From Oribacterium sp. WCC10 (GTDB lineage Bacteria; Bacillota; Clostridia; Lachnospirales; Lachnospiraceae): a DNA stretch of 64,000 nt. Position 1 is the stretch's first letter; every line of letters begins with the position of its first letter. Below are positions 62,718-64,000 of this stretch, piece by piece. Location of the stretch: assembly GCF_900113415.1 (NCBI RefSeq), contig NZ_FOPH01000003.1, positions 62,001 to 126,000 on the forward strand, read 5' to 3'. The notes under the pieces were generated by a model. It saw only the letters and a program-made list of their open reading frames with translations, was not told where the DNA came from and ran no database searches. A program made the translations under genes and the position numbers.

Positions 62718-63701
62718 ATGCAGACAAATATCAGAGAGATAAAAGTTACAGAAATCGGCGATATCCATATTGGACAGACAGAAGATACAAAGGCCGCTAC
62801 AGGCTGCACTGTATTTATAAGTGAAAAAGGTATGTCTGCCGGACTTGATGTAAGAGGCGGCGGACCGGCTTCAAGAGAAAGTGAGCTATTGAAGCCTCTC
62901 GCTTCAACACAGATTGTTCATGGAGTCGTGCTTGCAGGCGGAAGTGCCTATGGCCTTAGTGCGGCAACCGGAGTGATGAAGTATCTGGAAGAGAAAGGTA
63001 TAGGTTTTGATACCGGAGTTGCAAAGGTCCCTCTTGTTGTACAGTCTGATTTGTTCGACCTTACTGTTGGAGATCCAAGGGTAAGGCCGGACGAGAGGAT
63101 GGGATATGAGGCTGCCAGACTTGCTATGGAAGCACCGAATTACCGTGATGGTAACTTAGGAGCAGGGTGCGGAGCTTCGGTAGGAAAGATAGCCGGAATG
63201 GAAACCTGCATGAAGACCGGTATAGGAAGCTATGCGGTTCAGATAGACGAATTAAAGATAGGTGCAGTTGTTGCGCTCAATGCATTAGGCGACGTATTTG
63301 AATATAAATCCGGTAAAAAGATAGCAGGTCTTTTGACTGAAAACAAAAAGAGCTTCAGAGATACAGTGGAATATATGTCACATAAGAGTGATGTAGTTGA
63401 CAACAGATTTACAGGCAATACAACATTGGGAGTTGTGATAACCAATGCAGCATTTGATAAATCTCATCTATGCAAAATAGCGGGAATGGCTCATGACGGA
63501 TATGCAAGGTCTATACGACCGGTACATACAAGTGCTGATGGTGACAGCATTTATGCGGTTTCTGTAGGTGATGTCAGAGCCGATCATGATCTCGTCGGGA
63601 TTTGGGCAGCTGAAGTTATAAGTGCCGCCATTGAACGCGCAGTGTACAGTGCAGAGAGTGCCTATGGCTATCCTTCCGCAAGTTCTATGAAGGAACTATA
63701 A
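62718..63701 (+). CDS. P1-family (DmpA/NylC-like) N-terminal-nucleophile peptidase
   Basis: A 327-residue hydrolase of the L-aminopeptidase/D-esterase family. It matures by self-cleavage in front of the nucleophile, here probably Thr about 235 in FTGNTTLGVVITNA, as in the nylon-oligomer hydrolase NylC. GLDVRGGGPASRES and VLAGGSAYGLSAATGVMKYLEEKG are family hallmarks, and GNLGAGCGASVGK follows. Known members hydrolyse beta-peptides, D-amino-acid amides or nylon oligomers; the natural substrate here is unknown. AGGGAAAGG precedes the ATG. No signal peptide is present. Confidence 0.9.
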   Translation: MQTNIREIKVTEIGDIHIGQTEDTKAATGCTVFISEKGMSAGLDVRGGGPASRESELLKPLASTQIVHGVVLAGGSAYGLSAATGVMKYLEEKGIGFDTGVAKVPLVVQSDLFDLTVGDPRVRPDERMGYEAARLAMEAPNYRDGNLGAGCGASVGKIAGMETCMKTGIGSYAVQIDELKIGAVVALNALGDVFEYKSGKKIAGLLTENKKSFRDTVEYMSHKSDVVDNRFTGNTTLGVVITNAAFDKSHLCKIAGMAHDGYARSIRPVHTSADGDSIYAVSVGDVRADHDLVGIWAAEVISAAIERAVYSAESAYGYPSASSMKEL

Positions 63702-64000
63702 TACTTAATTGAAATGAATGTTTATGATTTTAAAAACATCTATCGTTATATAAGTCATACAATAAAAAGTCTGCAATAACTGTAACCTTTTATATAACAG
63801 TAAATTTGCAATGTTAAACGCTCATTTGAGCATTAACTGTTGCAATTAAGCATTTAACATTTCAATTAACGACCTATCACTATGCGTCATTATCTTTTCG
63901 TTAAACAAGAGTTTAGCGCAATAATATAAACAATTAAATGTTGTTCCGTTCCTAAAATGAAATAGTTAACGAGACTTTTTGGAAATATTATACCACAAAA
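63702..64000. other. A+T-rich non-coding end with recurring GCAAT and TTAAC motifs
   Basis: No gene is visible. GCAAT recurs near 63773, 63808, 63842 and 63918. GTTAA or TTAAC recurs at least six times, and GCTCATTTGAGC (63820-63831) forms a hairpin nested in GTTAA..TTAAC. ACTGT and ACAGT also form a dyad (about 63778-63802). This may be the control region of a gene beyond the edge. Confidence 0.5.

Overview
The window looks like a chromosomal segment of an anaerobic Firmicute of class Clostridia, most likely family Lachnospiraceae (Butyrivibrio/Pseudobutyrivibrio/Roseburia-like). The reasons are the moderate G+C, strong AGGAGG-type ribosome binding sites, the FMN riboswitch, and lineage-typical genes: DUF4364, the DUF5716/DUF5717 pair, a CarD-type regulator, the GtrA+YfhO pair and a subgroup Ic aspartate aminotransferase. 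The genus is inference. I see no prophage, transposase, CRISPR array or rRNA. One tRNA gene (Arg, CCG) is present.

Layout. 1-3.5 kb: end of a PotA-like ABC ATPase, a rod-shaped 6S-like RNA candidate, DAHP synthase (aroF) and tyrS. 3.6-9.1 kb: two secreted proteins (one a DUF5722 glycosidase-like barrel), an SPFH/double-zinc-ribbon protein behind a possible gene remnant, tRNA-Arg and an RpiR regulator. 9.4-19.4 kb: uvrB facing leuB, then serC, serA, a membrane pyrophosphatase and a DUF1015 gene. 19.9-28.3 kb: ftsH, a small Cro-type regulator, a phosphoesterase, scpA-scpB, dUTPase, a TPR lipoprotein, an aminotransferase and DUF4364. 28.5-41.1 kb: DUF5717, an Hsp70-like DUF5716 ATPase and a TPR protein as one operon, then valS, a giant hairpin, rlmH, CarD, GtrA and YfhO. 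41.3-48.1 kb: arginine genes argH, argG, argJ, argB and argD with ARG-box-like operators. 48.2-51.3 kb (minus strand): panT, coaX and coaBC for pantothenate uptake and CoA synthesis. 51.6-53.1 kb: an HPr/Crh-like small protein and a diguanylate cyclase separated by a terminator. 53.2-57.8 kb: FMN riboswitch and ribD-ribE-ribBA-ribH. 57.9-63.7 kb: a clostripain-family protease with an overlapping 30-codon leader gene, an S41 lipoprotein protease, a DUF5684 membrane protein and a P1/NylC-like peptidase.

The most striking unexplained signal is a modular set of palindromic intergenic repeats. Modules A, B and C occur in about fifteen gaps, nearly all inside or beside the amino-acid and vitamin biosynthesis operons (leu, ser, arg, coa, rib). 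They are absent from the 22-41 kb housekeeping block. The best candidate for an undescribed protein system is the DUF5717-DUF5716-TPR operon, which pairs an Hsp70-like ATPase with a large helical scaffold and a TPR partner. A separate hairpin repeat (family D, three copies) and a nearly 200-nt imperfect inverted repeat between valS and rlmH add to the picture.

All calls come from reading the sequence; no database search was run. Family names rest on recognised motifs and overall similarity from memory.
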